A stretch of 64,000 nt of DNA from an uncultured Anaerofilum sp. (GCA_944385935.1 CALWZC010000012.1:1-64000); one strand, 5' to 3'. Shown: positions 7,679-17,199, counted from the first letter of the stretch. The notes: generated by a model from the letters alone, not told the origin. Translations and numbers: made by a program.

Positions 7679-10045
7679 TTATTTTTTCTGTTGAGCAATT
7701 CCGAAATTTTCCATTAGGTACTGATAGCAACAATAGCATATCCCAAACACAATGCAATATAGCAAAATCATCATAATAAAGCCGCCTTTTTCTGCCAACA
7801 GCGCAGGAACATGAAATATTGTGTACACACTACACCATTTTGCCGCTGTAAGTCCCACTGTACTTAACAAAGGAGCAACACCAAATATCAACAAAGAAAG
7901 AAACATTGCGGCAAATCCATTTGCGATTTTCTGAGAAATTGCCATGATCACAAAAGCCATCAACAAAAATCCCAAAAACCGGCTGACTACCAATATACCT
8001 ACCATCAAAAACATTGGAATTTCTGGTGCAGAGGCATATTCTGCAATGCTGTAAATGGGGGCAAACCATGCACCCAGACCATATTTTACGGAAATTCCAA
8101 AGCGGGGAACTAGACTAAAAACTGTCAAAATGGCACAAATCATGGTAGCCCATATAAGTTTATACCCCACAGTTTTCTTTTTACCAAGGAGAGTAGTGGA
8201 AATGACATAAATCATGCCTGTTTGTTTCTCCATAGAGAAAATACCCGAAAAGCAGATTGCTGCCAATATGCTGCACCAGAGAGCGTCCTGTATATCAGAA
8301 TTGTCTTTGTTATCAAAAAGTGTTAGCCATCCAAATTCATATACTATCTGCATACGAGGTTTTTCCGAAAGCTGTTGCATACTCTGTAAAATAGTTTGTA
8401 GCACATTCATCTTTTCAGTAAGTTGACTATACAAACTCATTTGAGCCTCATATTCATCTTTGGTAATGGTATTTGCTTTCAATTGTCGATTTAAAGCAAA
8501 TATAGGTTCAAATTCCTTTATTTCTTCTTCCAACCATTGCTTTTTTTCTTGGGTAAAAGTGCCTTCCAGATGTTGCATATAGTATTGATAGTAAATTTCT
8601 TTTACTCCCATATAAGGGTTAGAAATAGAGGCAGTATGCACCTGAAAAATACTAAATCCCAGCAGAACAAGGGCGATTCCTTGCATGATAAGAAGTTTAT
8701 ATCCTTCTTGCCGGAAGGGAGTGGTATAAGAGGGATTGTACCGGAAAATTTTCCAAGGGAGTACAAATTTTGTAGAATGGCGGAATATATGCCATTGGAA
8801 TACCATAATAAAGGATGCTACAAACACCACAGCAAATAAAACGGCAGCAATGGACTCTACCAACAAAAGGGGAACAGGTGTGCCAAACCAATACAGATTT
8901 CGGTATTCTCCAAGAAGTTCATTGGTGTACAATAGACTAATCAAATTGGCGTATTTTATTACATTTAGATAACCGGTAGCAGGAATGAGCAGGCGAAGCA
9001 AAAAATGAACACCTAAAAATCCCAGCGTACCCAATACACCAAAAAGAAACCTTTTTGCAAGCACCATAACCAGCATAACACTAAGACCACACACAAAAGC
9101 CGCTGCCCATTTGGCAGCAAAAAAGTACCACAGATACTGCCCTACGGTCAAGTGCCAAGTGCTGTACAATAGCCTAGGTACACTTTGGATAGTTCTACCC
9201 AAAGGCCCCAGTCCATAAAGCTGACCACAATATATAAAATTCATACTATACAAAGCTGCCAAGAGAAAAACAATACTTACAGCCAAAGTTAAAATTTTTG
9301 CCACAGCGGTTTTTGTTCTGCCTGCACTGGTGGAGCGAATGAGAGCAAGCAAATTGCTATCTCGTTCCATTCTCACCAATGGTACAGAAATTAGCAACAT
9401 TCCTAAAATAGAAAGAATATCAGTGTATTGAAACTCCAAAGCCATAACCAACCCCTTTTGGGGATAGTAGCTAAGGGGAACCTTTCTCATATTTTCAAAG
9501 GCTTGGGCAGTGGAGTTGATGTTTTTTGTATCATAACTATCCTGAGAAAAAATAGAGATTGAGGAAAGATCTTTTGCCTTTTGTGCAATGGAGTCTAAAA
9601 AGGCATCGTACCCTGCCACAGTTTGGACTTCTCCAGAAAGTTCCCGCAAAAATAGCACCTGTTGTTCAAAGGTATTACCATACTCTAAGGAATTCTTTGA
9701 TTGGTACAATTCATAGTATTTTTCAAAGTCTTGGGCAAACTGTTCCCGCATGGCAGGAATTTTTTGTCCACCAGAGGATGCCTCTGTACGCAATACAAAA
9801 TCAATATGCCACAGACCTTCCGCCTCGTCTAACGCATCCTTTAAAAATATATCAATTTCAGAAACACTCATGTCCTGTGTTTGCTGTGCAAATGTGCGGT
9901 AGGCATTGGGGGAAATGGAATTTGAAGCTGTATTTGTATGTAACCAAAGCAAAAAGAAATTGGTACATAGCAAAACGAAAAATGCTACAATAAAAAAGCG
10001 ATTGCGCCACACCTTTTGCATTTCGGCGCAAAATAAATGAATCAT
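7679..10045 (-). CDS. ABC transporter permease, large two-unit membrane protein
   Basis: A 788-residue membrane protein built from two similar halves. Each half has an N-terminal anchor helix, a soluble extracytoplasmic stretch of 100-150 residues (about 40-190 and 470-590) and a bundle of about five helices. This is the ABC-2 exporter permease layout, fused in tandem. Its start overlaps the end of the ATPase gene by 4 bases, so the two form one exporter. The substrate is unknown. The upstream lipoprotein gene is in the same operon and may be an accessory or sensor component. Family assignment rests on topology and context. Confidence 0.78.
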   Translation of the reverse strand: MIHLFCAEMQKVWRNRFFIVAFFVLLCTNFFLLWLHTNTASNSISPNAYRTFAQQTQDMSVSEIDIFLKDALDEAEGLWHIDFVLRTEASSGGQKIPAMREQFAQDFEKYYELYQSKNSLEYGNTFEQQVLFLRELSGEVQTVAGYDAFLDSIAQKAKDLSSISIFSQDSYDTKNINSTAQAFENMRKVPLSYYPQKGLVMALEFQYTDILSILGMLLISVPLVRMERDSNLLALIRSTSAGRTKTAVAKILTLAVSIVFLLAALYSMNFIYCGQLYGLGPLGRTIQSVPRLLYSTWHLTVGQYLWYFFAAKWAAAFVCGLSVMLVMVLAKRFLFGVLGTLGFLGVHFLLRLLIPATGYLNVIKYANLISLLYTNELLGEYRNLYWFGTPVPLLLVESIAAVLFAVVFVASFIMVFQWHIFRHSTKFVLPWKIFRYNPSYTTPFRQEGYKLLIMQGIALVLLGFSIFQVHTASISNPYMGVKEIYYQYYMQHLEGTFTQEKKQWLEEEIKEFEPIFALNRQLKANTITKDEYEAQMSLYSQLTEKMNVLQTILQSMQQLSEKPRMQIVYEFGWLTLFDNKDNSDIQDALWCSILAAICFSGIFSMEKQTGMIYVISTTLLGKKKTVGYKLIWATMICAILTVFSLVPRFGISVKYGLGAWFAPIYSIAEYASAPEIPMFLMVGILVVSRFLGFLLMAFVIMAISQKIANGFAAMFLSLLIFGVAPLLSTVGLTAAKWCSVYTIFHVPALLAEKGGFIMMILLYCIVFGICYCCYQYLMENFGIAQQKK

Positions 10046-10794
10046 GGTTGTTCCTCCCCAAAAATGGCAAGATATACATCCTCTAGTGTGCCTCCAGCAG
10101 CATATTTGTCAATAAGAGCTTGGGGAGAAGCCTTGTCTATAAGATTGCCTTCTTTTAGCAAAAGAATTTCCTTTGCCACATGTTCTACATCACTTACCAC
10201 ATGCGTTGCTACAATAACAATACAAGTTTTAGAAAGTTCTGCCAACACATTTCTTAGCCGTACTCGTTCCTTTGGGTCAAGGCCAGCAGTTGGCTCATCC
10301 AAAATAATAATATGAGGGTTGCCCAGCATGGCAGAGGCAGCAAGCAGCCTTTGTTTCATTCCACCAGAATAACTAGACAGTCGTTTATCTAGTTCCTGCG
10401 ATAAATGAACCAAAGCGGCTACACGTTCTACCTCTTGCGCCATTTCTTTTTTGGCAATTTCCTTTAAAGCTGCCAGATAAAGTAAAAATCTGCGCCCCGT
10501 AAAGCTATCATACAAGTTTTGCTGTTGGGGCATATACCCCAATACTCTCCGAATAGGCTTATTATTTTTTAAAATGTTTTTTCCGTTCCAAAATACTTTT
10601 CCACTGGTAGCATCCAAGTTGCCTGTAAGTATGCTCATCATGGTGCTTTTTCCGGCTCCATTTGGCCCTAAAAGACCATAAAGGCCCGAATCAAGCGTAA
10701 AACTTACGCTTGACAGAGCCTTTTTTTGATTTTTTCCTGCGGTATATACTTTAGTTAAAGCATCCACCTTTAGTATATAGTTACTATTTTTCAC
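10042..10794 (-). CDS. ABC transporter ATP-binding protein
   Basis: A 250-residue ATPase with Walker A GPNGAGKST (residues 43-51), Q-loop region YMPQQQNLYD, signature SSYSGGMKQR, Walker B IIILDEPTAGLD and H-loop His in VATHVVSDVE. It belongs to the ABC-2/CcmA-type exporter ATPases. It should energise the 788-residue permease encoded immediately downstream with a 4-base overlap. The lipoprotein gene ends 17 bases upstream, so the order is lipoprotein, ATPase, permease. Confidence 0.94.
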   Translation of the reverse strand: MKNSNYILKVDALTKVYTAGKNQKKALSSVSFTLDSGLYGLLGPNGAGKSTMMSILTGNLDATSGKVFWNGKNILKNNKPIRRVLGYMPQQQNLYDSFTGRRFLLYLAALKEIAKKEMAQEVERVAALVHLSQELDKRLSSYSGGMKQRLLAASAMLGNPHIIILDEPTAGLDPKERVRLRNVLAELSKTCIVIVATHVVSDVEHVAKEILLLKEGNLIDKASPQALIDKYAAGGTLEDVYLAIFGEEQP

Positions 10795-10811
10795 ATAGGT
10801 ATCCTCAACTT

Positions 10812-12167
10812 TTAAGAAATTTCGGTAACAGCGCGCATTTGCTGCCCGCCATTCAAATAATCCTCTTTGTTTTGCAATGCATATAATGTTTTATAGGAGG
10901 AAACTGTAGTAGTTTTTCCTTCATCATCCAAAGAGGTAATAGAGATTTCTTCTTTGCTATCTAAACACAGATAGTCTTGTCCGGCAGATGCCAAAATCTT
11001 TTTGGGAACTCTCCCATTTCCTCCCTCGTAATAAGGTACAGAAAGTTCTGCTATTGTTCCACTTTGCAGGTCAACTCCATGAAGAACTTTATCAACGAAA
11101 ATGATTTCCTCACCCTTTTCGTTAGCTTCTGTACGCATAGTAGTAAAAGTAAGGAATAGTTTTCCATCCTGAAGACCTTCAATCAAAAATTCTGTTTCAG
11201 GAGAAACAATGCCTGCAGCAATGACTTTTTCTTCTCCTGTGGACAAATCTATGGCAGCCAAGTCTCCCGTTTGTGTTATTCGGTAACACATGTTTCCTTC
11301 ACAGCGTACATGCTCTATGTATGGGTGTGTTGCCACTTGAGAGCCTTGTAAACTGGATAGGGAAAATACCTCTATTTCAGCCTGAATAGAAGAAGCATCT
11401 GTTCCAACAATTTCTATACCTGAGGCATACTCAAGCACGATATTATCCGCAAATGCACCAATGATGCGGGGATTAGAATCCAACTCTTTCAGCATAAATA
11501 CTTGTTGAGAGGAAATGTTGTAAGCACACAAAAACGGTTTAACCTCCACACCATTGGAGGAGTTTAAAATTTGTTCTGCAATGAAGTAGAGATTTTGTTC
11601 ATCTTTAGCAAATGACCTTTTGTCTATGCCCAAACCGGTGGAAATAGAGGTAGTTCCATCAAATACATAGGGGATGGTGCGATTTGCTCCGTTTTGTTCC
11701 ATCACTTCAATTCGTGCAGCTCCTACATTTCCTACCACATCAAAATTGAATGGATTTCCTCCATATAGCAAGATTAGTTTATCCCCTACAGGGATAGGGT
11801 TTACACCACTTGAGCCAAAAGGAATATATGCTGTACAGCTTTCATCTTTGTGCTTGCACTCGGGTCGATTGCATACCACCACATCTTTTGCAGAGGCATA
11901 GTCAACAAACCGTAATAGGGTGAAACCATTCTTATTTGTATCCACATGATAGTATCCAGTGTCAGAAGAAAAGCCTGTTGCGCCAATTTCCACTGGAAGC
12001 AGGGAAACTTCTCCCTGTGGGGAAAAACCGCCAATATCAGCAAATTGGTTTGTTTCTGGCACAACAACATTGTCTAATTTAGGAATATTGGGCGAAGAAC
12101 AAGCAGCCAACACCCCTCCTAAAACACATATGGCTAGTGTTGTACAAATCATTTTTTTCAATCTCAT
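10812..12167 (-). CDS. lipoprotein of the ABC exporter operon
   Basis: A 451-residue exported lipoprotein. The signal peptide starts MRLKKMICTTLAICVLGG and has lipobox LAAC. The mature part is beta-rich with repeating blades (for example DYASAKDVVVCNRPECKHKD, LDSNPRIIGAF, YLCLDSKEEISI), suggesting a beta-propeller outside the membrane. The ATG at 12167 is chosen because AAGGAG lies upstream and the signal peptide begins there; an in-frame start at 12203 would add 12 hydrophilic residues. The Cys-rich VVCNRPECKHKDESC segment is a recurring feature of similar Clostridia lipoproteins. Function unknown. Confidence 0.75.
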   Translation of the reverse strand: MRLKKMICTTLAICVLGGVLAACSSPNIPKLDNVVVPETNQFADIGGFSPQGEVSLLPVEIGATGFSSDTGYYHVDTNKNGFTLLRFVDYASAKDVVVCNRPECKHKDESCTAYIPFGSSGVNPIPVGDKLILLYGGNPFNFDVVGNVGAARIEVMEQNGANRTIPYVFDGTTSISTGLGIDKRSFAKDEQNLYFIAEQILNSSNGVEVKPFLCAYNISSQQVFMLKELDSNPRIIGAFADNIVLEYASGIEIVGTDASSIQAEIEVFSLSSLQGSQVATHPYIEHVRCEGNMCYRITQTGDLAAIDLSTGEEKVIAAGIVSPETEFLIEGLQDGKLFLTFTTMRTEANEKGEEIIFVDKVLHGVDLQSGTIAELSVPYYEGGNGRVPKKILASAGQDYLCLDSKEEISITSLDDEGKTTTVSSYKTLYALQNKEDYLNGGQQMRAVTEIS

Positions 12168-12408
12168 AAAAATTTTTCTCCTTGTAATACCAATGTAGGA
12201 CATATTGAAACTCCCGCATATTTATAGCAAAGCAGATTGAAAAAATCAATATGTTTTACATGAAATGCAGTTTTTATGTAGTGAATGTAGCAGTAAATGG
12301 ATTTTTTTGGGAAAACAGTGTATAAGATGAACATAGTATCAAAATTGATAAATTGTATTTTTATGCAAAGCTAATTTTAAACAATTCTACAAAAAGTAAT
12401 AAAACTTC

Positions 12409-12438
12409 TAGACAAATAGCTGGTAAGCATGATATAAC
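12409..12438 (+). promoter_or_regulatory. promoter of the lysine-riboswitch operon
   Basis: TAGACA, 18 bp and TATAAC, ending about 15 bases before the aptamer. The rest of the 12168-12452 gap is AT-rich and shows no gene. Confidence 0.5.
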
Positions 12439-12452
12439 TAATAGCGTTAAAA

Positions 12453-12673
12453 AGTTGATAGAGGCGCAGTGCGAAAAAGTACACCGTGGAGGGGACACTC
12501 AATGAAACGGTGGAAAGGTCAAACTGCCGAAACAGGTGCAGGGTATGGCACCTAGTTGGTTGTGGAGAAAATATCCCCTCAACTCCTGCTTTTTGCAGAG
12601 GAGCTATCGATGATAACCCATCAAAATCCCTTTGGAAATTTGAGAAGTTGCATCGGTAGGATGCAACTTTTTT
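12453..12673 (+). ncRNA. lysine riboswitch (L box) with terminator
   Basis: The conserved L-box core is present in order: GATAGAGGCGC, AAAAAGTACACC, ACGGTGGAAAGG, CTGCCGAAACAGG and GGAGCTATC, closing a P1 stem (TTGATAG with CTATCGA). The aptamer spans about 12453-12613. The expression platform is a hairpin AAGTTGCATC/GATGCAACTT with loop GGTAG followed by TTTTTT (12645-12673), 30 bases before the permease ATG. When lysine binds, P1 forms and the terminator should stop transcription, so the permease and amidohydrolase are made when lysine is scarce. The match to the known Bacillus lysC leader is strong. Confidence 0.93.
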
Positions 12674-12703
12674 ATTTTATTCACAAAGAAAGGGAAGAAA
12701 AGG

Positions 12704-14119
12704 ATGGAACAAAATCAAAGCAAAGTGCAGGTGTTAAGCTCTGAGGAAACCGAGCTGCGCCGAGAAGTAGGGCTATTTGGAGGCATTTCCGTGTTGGGAG
12801 GTGTCATGATTGGCTCTGGTATCTTCTATATTGGCGGAATTGTATTGCAACGCAGCGGAATGAGCCCCGGCCTTGCCATGCTGGTATGGATTGTAGGAGG
12901 ACTGATTACCCTGATGAGTGGTATTTGCTATGCCGAATTGGGAGCCATGATGCCCAAAGCGGGGGGAAGCTATGTATATTTGCGTGAAGCATATGGCGAA
13001 AGAACCGCTTTTATGAGTGGATTTTCCAATTTTATTTTGGGTTCCTCTGGTTCTAATGCAGCATTAGCTGTAGCATTTTCCGCAGCCATTGCCAGCATGA
13101 TGCCCCAAAGTATCTTTGCCCAAAGCCAATGGTTGCAAAAAGGCTTTGCCATTGCCATGATTGTCCTACTTACCACCATCAATATCTTTGGTATTAAATT
13201 GGGCAGTATGGTGCAAAGCATTTTTATGGTGTTTAAATTGTTGCCCATTGCTGCAATTCTACTGTGTGGTTTATTTATGGGAAAAGAGGTTCCAAATTTG
13301 ACCTCTATTCCTGTTGAACATGTATCCATTGGGCAAATTTGCGGAATGGTTGCCTTTGGTGTTGTGGCAACTTTGTGGGCATATGAGGGATGGACAAACC
13401 TAAATAGTATTGCCGAGGAAATTAAACACCCAAAAAAGAATATTCCTTTGGCAATTTTAATTTCCATTATTGGGGTAACTGTGCTGTATGTGTTGTTTAA
13501 CTTTGCTGTATTTCGGGTTTTACCAGCGGATACCATCCAGCAAATGATTGCAGAGGGGAATTATTACTTGGGTACTGCTGCGGCAAATTCTCTGTTTGGC
13601 AATGCAGGGGGCATTATTGTTGGTTCTGCTATGATGTTGGCAATTTTTAATTCTCTCAATGGCTGCATTATGGTATTTCCCCGCACATACTACGCCATGG
13701 CAAAGGATGGAGCATTTTTCAAGGGTATGGCAACTCTCCACCCTCGTTATAAAACCCCAGTAAATGCCTTGTTAGCCTCTGCGGTGGTTTCTATTGCTCT
13801 GGTATGTGCAAGAGATTTAGGACAGTTGACCAGCTTAGTTGCCTTTTGTGGGATGGTTTTTAACGGACTAACCTTCTATGCAGTGGTACGCCTTAGAAAA
13901 AAATATCCACAAATGGAACGCCCCTACAAGGTGTGGGCATATCCCTTTATGGTTATCTTGATTTGTGTGATTATGGTGGGATTGATGGTAAACACCTTTA
14001 TGGAAGACCCAATCACCTCCCTTATCGGTTTGTTGGTTCCTTTGGTGGGACTGGCTTTGCATGAATTTGTAATAAAGAAAAATCAAGTGGTTTCGCTGGT
14101 TGCAGAGGAGGAGGTATAA
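12704..14119 (+). CDS. APC-family amino acid permease under lysine riboswitch control
   Basis: A 471-residue transporter with 12 predicted helices. The first helix motif GGVMIGSGIFYIGG is the unwound APC substrate-binding segment, and helix 6 has TLWAYEGWTNLNSIAEEIKH. It resembles the LAT/serine-threonine exchanger branch (SteT-like) by sequence. The lysine riboswitch directly upstream argues that lysine or a lysine-related compound is its substrate; this is inference from regulation. RBS: AAGGGAAGAAAAGG upstream of ATG 12704. The amidohydrolase start follows the stop codon by one base. Confidence 0.9.
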   Translation: MEQNQSKVQVLSSEETELRREVGLFGGISVLGGVMIGSGIFYIGGIVLQRSGMSPGLAMLVWIVGGLITLMSGICYAELGAMMPKAGGSYVYLREAYGERTAFMSGFSNFILGSSGSNAALAVAFSAAIASMMPQSIFAQSQWLQKGFAIAMIVLLTTINIFGIKLGSMVQSIFMVFKLLPIAAILLCGLFMGKEVPNLTSIPVEHVSIGQICGMVAFGVVATLWAYEGWTNLNSIAEEIKHPKKNIPLAILISIIGVTVLYVLFNFAVFRVLPADTIQQMIAEGNYYLGTAAANSLFGNAGGIIVGSAMMLAIFNSLNGCIMVFPRTYYAMAKDGAFFKGMATLHPRYKTPVNALLASAVVSIALVCARDLGQLTSLVAFCGMVFNGLTFYAVVRLRKKYPQMERPYKVWAYPFMVILICVIMVGLMVNTFMEDPITSLIGLLVPLVGLALHEFVIKKNQVVSLVAEEEV

Positions 14120-14120
14120 C

Positions 14121-15755
14121 ATGGATACAGTCATCTATAACGGAAAAATTTATCTAAAAAAACACACCTTTGCACAAGCGGTATGGATTCATAATGACAT
14201 CATCCAGCAAGTGGGAACCAATGAGGAAATTTTCTCCGCAGCCCCCCAAAATTGCCGCCGATACGATACACAGGGAAAAACCATTGTACCGGGATTCCAT
14301 GATTCACACTTGCATTTGCTTTCTGCTGGGCAGATGATGGCAGATATTCAACTTTTGGGTGCTACCAGTATCGCACAGGTACAGCAAATTGCACGGGATT
14401 ACATTGAAAAAACAAAACCAGCCCCCGGAACGGTATTACATGGAATGGGTTGGAATCAAGACTATTTTACCGATGAAAAACGATTGCTTACCAAACAAGA
14501 TTTGGACGCAATTTCCACAGACTATCCCATCATTTTAGAGCGTGCTTGTGCCCATATTTTAACAGCCAATTCCAAGGCCATTGAAATGGCAGGAATTACA
14601 GAATCTACCCCACCAGCCCAAGGCGGAGCCTTTGATTTTGACCAAGATGGCAAACTCACTGGTGTATTCCGAGAAAATGCCTGTGAGCAAATTTTGTCTA
14701 TTCGTGGAAAAGCCACTGCCGAAAGCACAAAGCAAGCATTGCGCATGGCAATGGACTATGCTGCACAATGGGGAATTACATCAGTACAAACTATGGATTT
14801 GCGCCCAGGAAGTTGGAAGCAAACTTTGCAAATTTACCAAGAGGTGCAAAAAAATCCTACCTTGCGGGTTTACCATCAATGCAGCTTTATGAAAAAGGCA
14901 GATTTTCAGGAGTTTTTGCAGGCAGGGTACAAAACCGGAGTGGGGGATATTTACAATCGAATAGGGCCTTTGAAACTGTTTATAGATGGTAGCTTAGGGG
15001 CTAGAACTGCTCTCATGCGCCAACCCTACCATGATGACCCTTCTACAAAGGGTATCTCTACCTTAACAAAAGAGCAGACAAAAGAATTGGTACAGTTGGC
15101 AGCAGAAAATGACTGTCAAGTGGTGGTTCATGCCATTGGAGATGGTGCAGTGGAACAGATGTTAGATTGCTATGAACCCTTGTGCAAAGAGGGGAAAAAT
15201 CCTCTCCGTCTGGGCATTGTTCATTGTCAGATTACAGATATTCCTTTGTTGGAACGATTTGCTAAAAATGATATTTTGGCATTGGTGCAACCCATCTTTT
15301 TGCATTACGATATGCGAGTAGTAGAGGATAGGGTAGGAAAAGAGCTTGCTTCCACCAGCTATGCCTTTGAGAGCTTGCGACGGCTGGGGGTTCATACCAG
15401 TTTTGGCACCGATGCCCCCATTGAGGACATGAATCCTATTGATAACCTCTACTGTGCTGTAACCCGCAAGAATTTAGAGGGAAATCCACAGGGCGGTTTT
15501 TATCCCCAAGAATGCATGGATATTTTTGATGCAGTAGATGCTTACACATGGGAAAGTGCCTATGCCAGCTTTGAGGAGGATAAAAAAGGCTGTATCCAGC
15601 CGGGTTATTATGCAGATATGGCCATTCTTAGCCATGATATTTTTACTATGCCAACAGATGAATTGCGGAAAACCAAGGTAGATGCTACCATTATGGCAGG
15701 AAAATTTGTATACGAAAGAGATGACATAGAAAAATTGGTTGACAAAGACATATAA
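14121..15755 (+). CDS. YtcJ-type amidohydrolase
   Basis: A 544-residue member of the amidohydrolase_3 family. It shows the metal-binding HDSHLHL motif after VPGF, FIDGSLGARTALM, a VVHAIGDGAVEQ motif with catalytic His, IVHCQ with a further metal His, and the SFGTDAPIEDMNP motif with catalytic Asp. The family hydrolyses cyclic or acylated amines and amides, and the physiological substrate is generally unknown. GAGGAGGAGG (14105-14114) sets the start at 14121; this RBS lies inside the permease gene, so the two are translationally close. Being in a lysine-controlled operon, it may release lysine or a relative from an imported derivative, which is speculative. Confidence 0.88.
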   Translation: MDTVIYNGKIYLKKHTFAQAVWIHNDIIQQVGTNEEIFSAAPQNCRRYDTQGKTIVPGFHDSHLHLLSAGQMMADIQLLGATSIAQVQQIARDYIEKTKPAPGTVLHGMGWNQDYFTDEKRLLTKQDLDAISTDYPIILERACAHILTANSKAIEMAGITESTPPAQGGAFDFDQDGKLTGVFRENACEQILSIRGKATAESTKQALRMAMDYAAQWGITSVQTMDLRPGSWKQTLQIYQEVQKNPTLRVYHQCSFMKKADFQEFLQAGYKTGVGDIYNRIGPLKLFIDGSLGARTALMRQPYHDDPSTKGISTLTKEQTKELVQLAAENDCQVVVHAIGDGAVEQMLDCYEPLCKEGKNPLRLGIVHCQITDIPLLERFAKNDILALVQPIFLHYDMRVVEDRVGKELASTSYAFESLRRLGVHTSFGTDAPIEDMNPIDNLYCAVTRKNLEGNPQGGFYPQECMDIFDAVDAYTWESAYASFEEDKKGCIQPGYYADMAILSHDIFTMPTDELRKTKVDATIMAGKFVYERDDIEKLVDKDI

Positions 15756-15767
15756 ATCTGGTAGGAT
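15739..15767 (+). promoter_or_regulatory. sigma-A promoter of the MATE gene leader
   Basis: TTGACA, 17 bp and TAGGAT. It overlaps the last codons of the amidohydrolase gene. The predicted transcript begins around 15773, at the foot of the first leader hairpin, leaving a leader of about 105 bases. Confidence 0.7.
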
Positions 15768-15771
15768 AGTG

Positions 15772-15867
15772 TTGCTCACTCGGAGGGCAAGTTATTCGTA
15801 GGAAATAGCGAGCCGGATAAGGTGATAGGCTGAAATGCCTATGGCTTTATCCGGCTCGTTTTGTTTT
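15772..15867 (+). promoter_or_regulatory. unclassified attenuator leader upstream of the MATE gene
   Basis: Two tandem 6-bp hairpins with 7-base loops (TTGCTC/GGGCAA loop ACTCGGA, 15772-15790; GTTATT/AATAGC loop CGTAGGA, 15791-15809) abut a large intrinsic terminator. The terminator outer stem is GAGCCGGATAAGG with CTTTATCCGGCTC and an inner ATAGGC/GCCTAT hairpin, then TTTTGTTTT (15810-15867). The segment TTATTCG (15792-15798) can instead pair with CGGATAA (15814-15820), which would break the terminator, so an on/off switch is structurally possible. Both loops end in GGA. I could not match it to a known riboswitch class. Confidence 0.6.
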
Positions 15868-15879
15868 GGAGGAAATTAT

Positions 15880-17199
15880 ATGGATGTATTGCAAGAAAAA
15901 GTAGGAAGTTTGTATCTCAAGTTTTTAGCCGCTGCCTTTGGAAGTGCTCTCATCACCAGTATCTATGGATTGGTAGATATGGCAATGGTAGGGCAATACC
16001 ACGGCCCAGTGGGAGTGGCTGCCATGGCGGTGATAGCTCCTATCTGGAATATCATTTATAGCTTGGGGCTATTGGTGGGGATTGGAGCTTCAGTGCTATA
16101 TAGCATCGAGAAAGGCAGGAATACACAAACAGATAAAGCAAATGGGTACTTTACAGCCGCCATTTTCTGGGGGATTATAATAGCGTTACTGGCATGGATT
16201 GGTTTGTGGATTTTTGAAAAACCTTTGTTACAGTTTTTTGGAGCAGATGAAACCCTGTTGCAATTAAGTAGTAAATATGTTTTTTGGATAAAACTTTGTG
16301 TACCAGTATTTTTGTTTAGTCAAATTTTATCCGCCTTTTTACGAAACGATTCCAATCCCGCTTTGGCAACCAAAGCGGTACTTGCTGGAGGCATTGCAAA
16401 TGTGCTGGGAGATTATGTCTTTGTTTTCCAATGTGACATGGGAATTTCAGGAGCAGGTCTTGCCACGGCACTGGGGGCAATTCTTTCTGTAATTGTTATG
16501 AGCAGTCATTTTCTGTCCTCAAAAAATACACTAAAAATCCACTGGACAGGTATTTCATTAAAGGGCTTTTCTAAAATTGTAAAAACTGGTTTTTCCACCT
16601 TTTTTATTGATATTGCTATGGGAATTCTTTCTATTTTGTTTAACCGCCAGATTATGAGCTATCTCAATACCGACGCTTTGGCAGTATATGGAGTTATTAT
16701 CAATATTAGCACCTTTGTACAATGTTGTGCCTATGGCGTGGGACAGGCTTCACAGCCGATTTTATCCCAAAACTATGGAGCAGCGTTCTATTCTCGTATT
16801 AAACAGTTGGTTCGATACAATGTGTGGACATCGGCTGTGATTAGCATTATGTGGCTTATTCTTACCATGGCAGTACCCAATGCCTTTATTTATCTATTTA
16901 TGAGCCCTACCCAATCTGTTTTGGAGATAGCTCCCTTTATTATACGGTGCTATTCTCTGTCCTTTCTATTTCTACCATTGAATATTTATGCCGCCTATTA
17001 TTTCCAGTCTGTCATGGAACCAATGATGTCCTTTGTTGTTTCCGTTACAAGGGGAATGCTTCTTAGTGGTGCATTGATTCTTTGCCTACCAATCCTGTTC
17101 CATGGTCAAGGATTATGGTTTGCTATGCCCATTACAGAATGTATTGTTTCCATAATGGTAGTATTCTTTATGAAAAAGACCTTTGTCCAAATGAATTAA
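15880..17199 (+). CDS. MATE family efflux transporter
   Basis: A 439-residue membrane protein with 12 helices in two similar halves, opening MDVLQEKVGSLYLKF and showing YGLVDMAMVGQYHGP in helix 2 and GVGQASQPILSQNYGA in helix 7-8, both typical of MATE multidrug/sodium antiporters. GGAGGAAATTAT before the ATG at 15880 fixes the start; the longer frame from 15835 would run through the terminator hairpin. The gene has its own promoter and attenuator leader, so it is probably induced by a ligand or stress. A strong terminator follows at 17233-17280. Confidence 0.92.
   Translation: MDVLQEKVGSLYLKFLAAAFGSALITSIYGLVDMAMVGQYHGPVGVAAMAVIAPIWNIIYSLGLLVGIGASVLYSIEKGRNTQTDKANGYFTAAIFWGIIIALLAWIGLWIFEKPLLQFFGADETLLQLSSKYVFWIKLCVPVFLFSQILSAFLRNDSNPALATKAVLAGGIANVLGDYVFVFQCDMGISGAGLATALGAILSVIVMSSHFLSSKNTLKIHWTGISLKGFSKIVKTGFSTFFIDIAMGILSILFNRQIMSYLNTDALAVYGVIINISTFVQCCAYGVGQASQPILSQNYGAAFYSRIKQLVRYNVWTSAVISIMWLILTMAVPNAFIYLFMSPTQSVLEIAPFIIRCYSLSFLFLPLNIYAAYYFQSVMEPMMSFVVSVTRGMLLSGALILCLPILFHGQGLWFAMPITECIVSIMVVFFMKKTFVQMN

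Noticed and set aside
12970-13536. 188-codon open frame on the minus strand inside the amino acid permease gene
   Set aside because: It is the mirror of a membrane protein gene, lacks a ribosome site and recognisable domains, and the plus-strand permease is certain.
15772-15809. MATE leader as an ANTAR target
   Set aside because: Loops are seven bases (ACTCGGA and CGTAGGA), not six bases with A1 and G4.
15772-15867. MATE leader as a known riboswitch (guanidine, TPP, preQ1, fluoride, THF, purine)
   Set aside because: None of the conserved core sequences of those classes could be found in the 105 bases.
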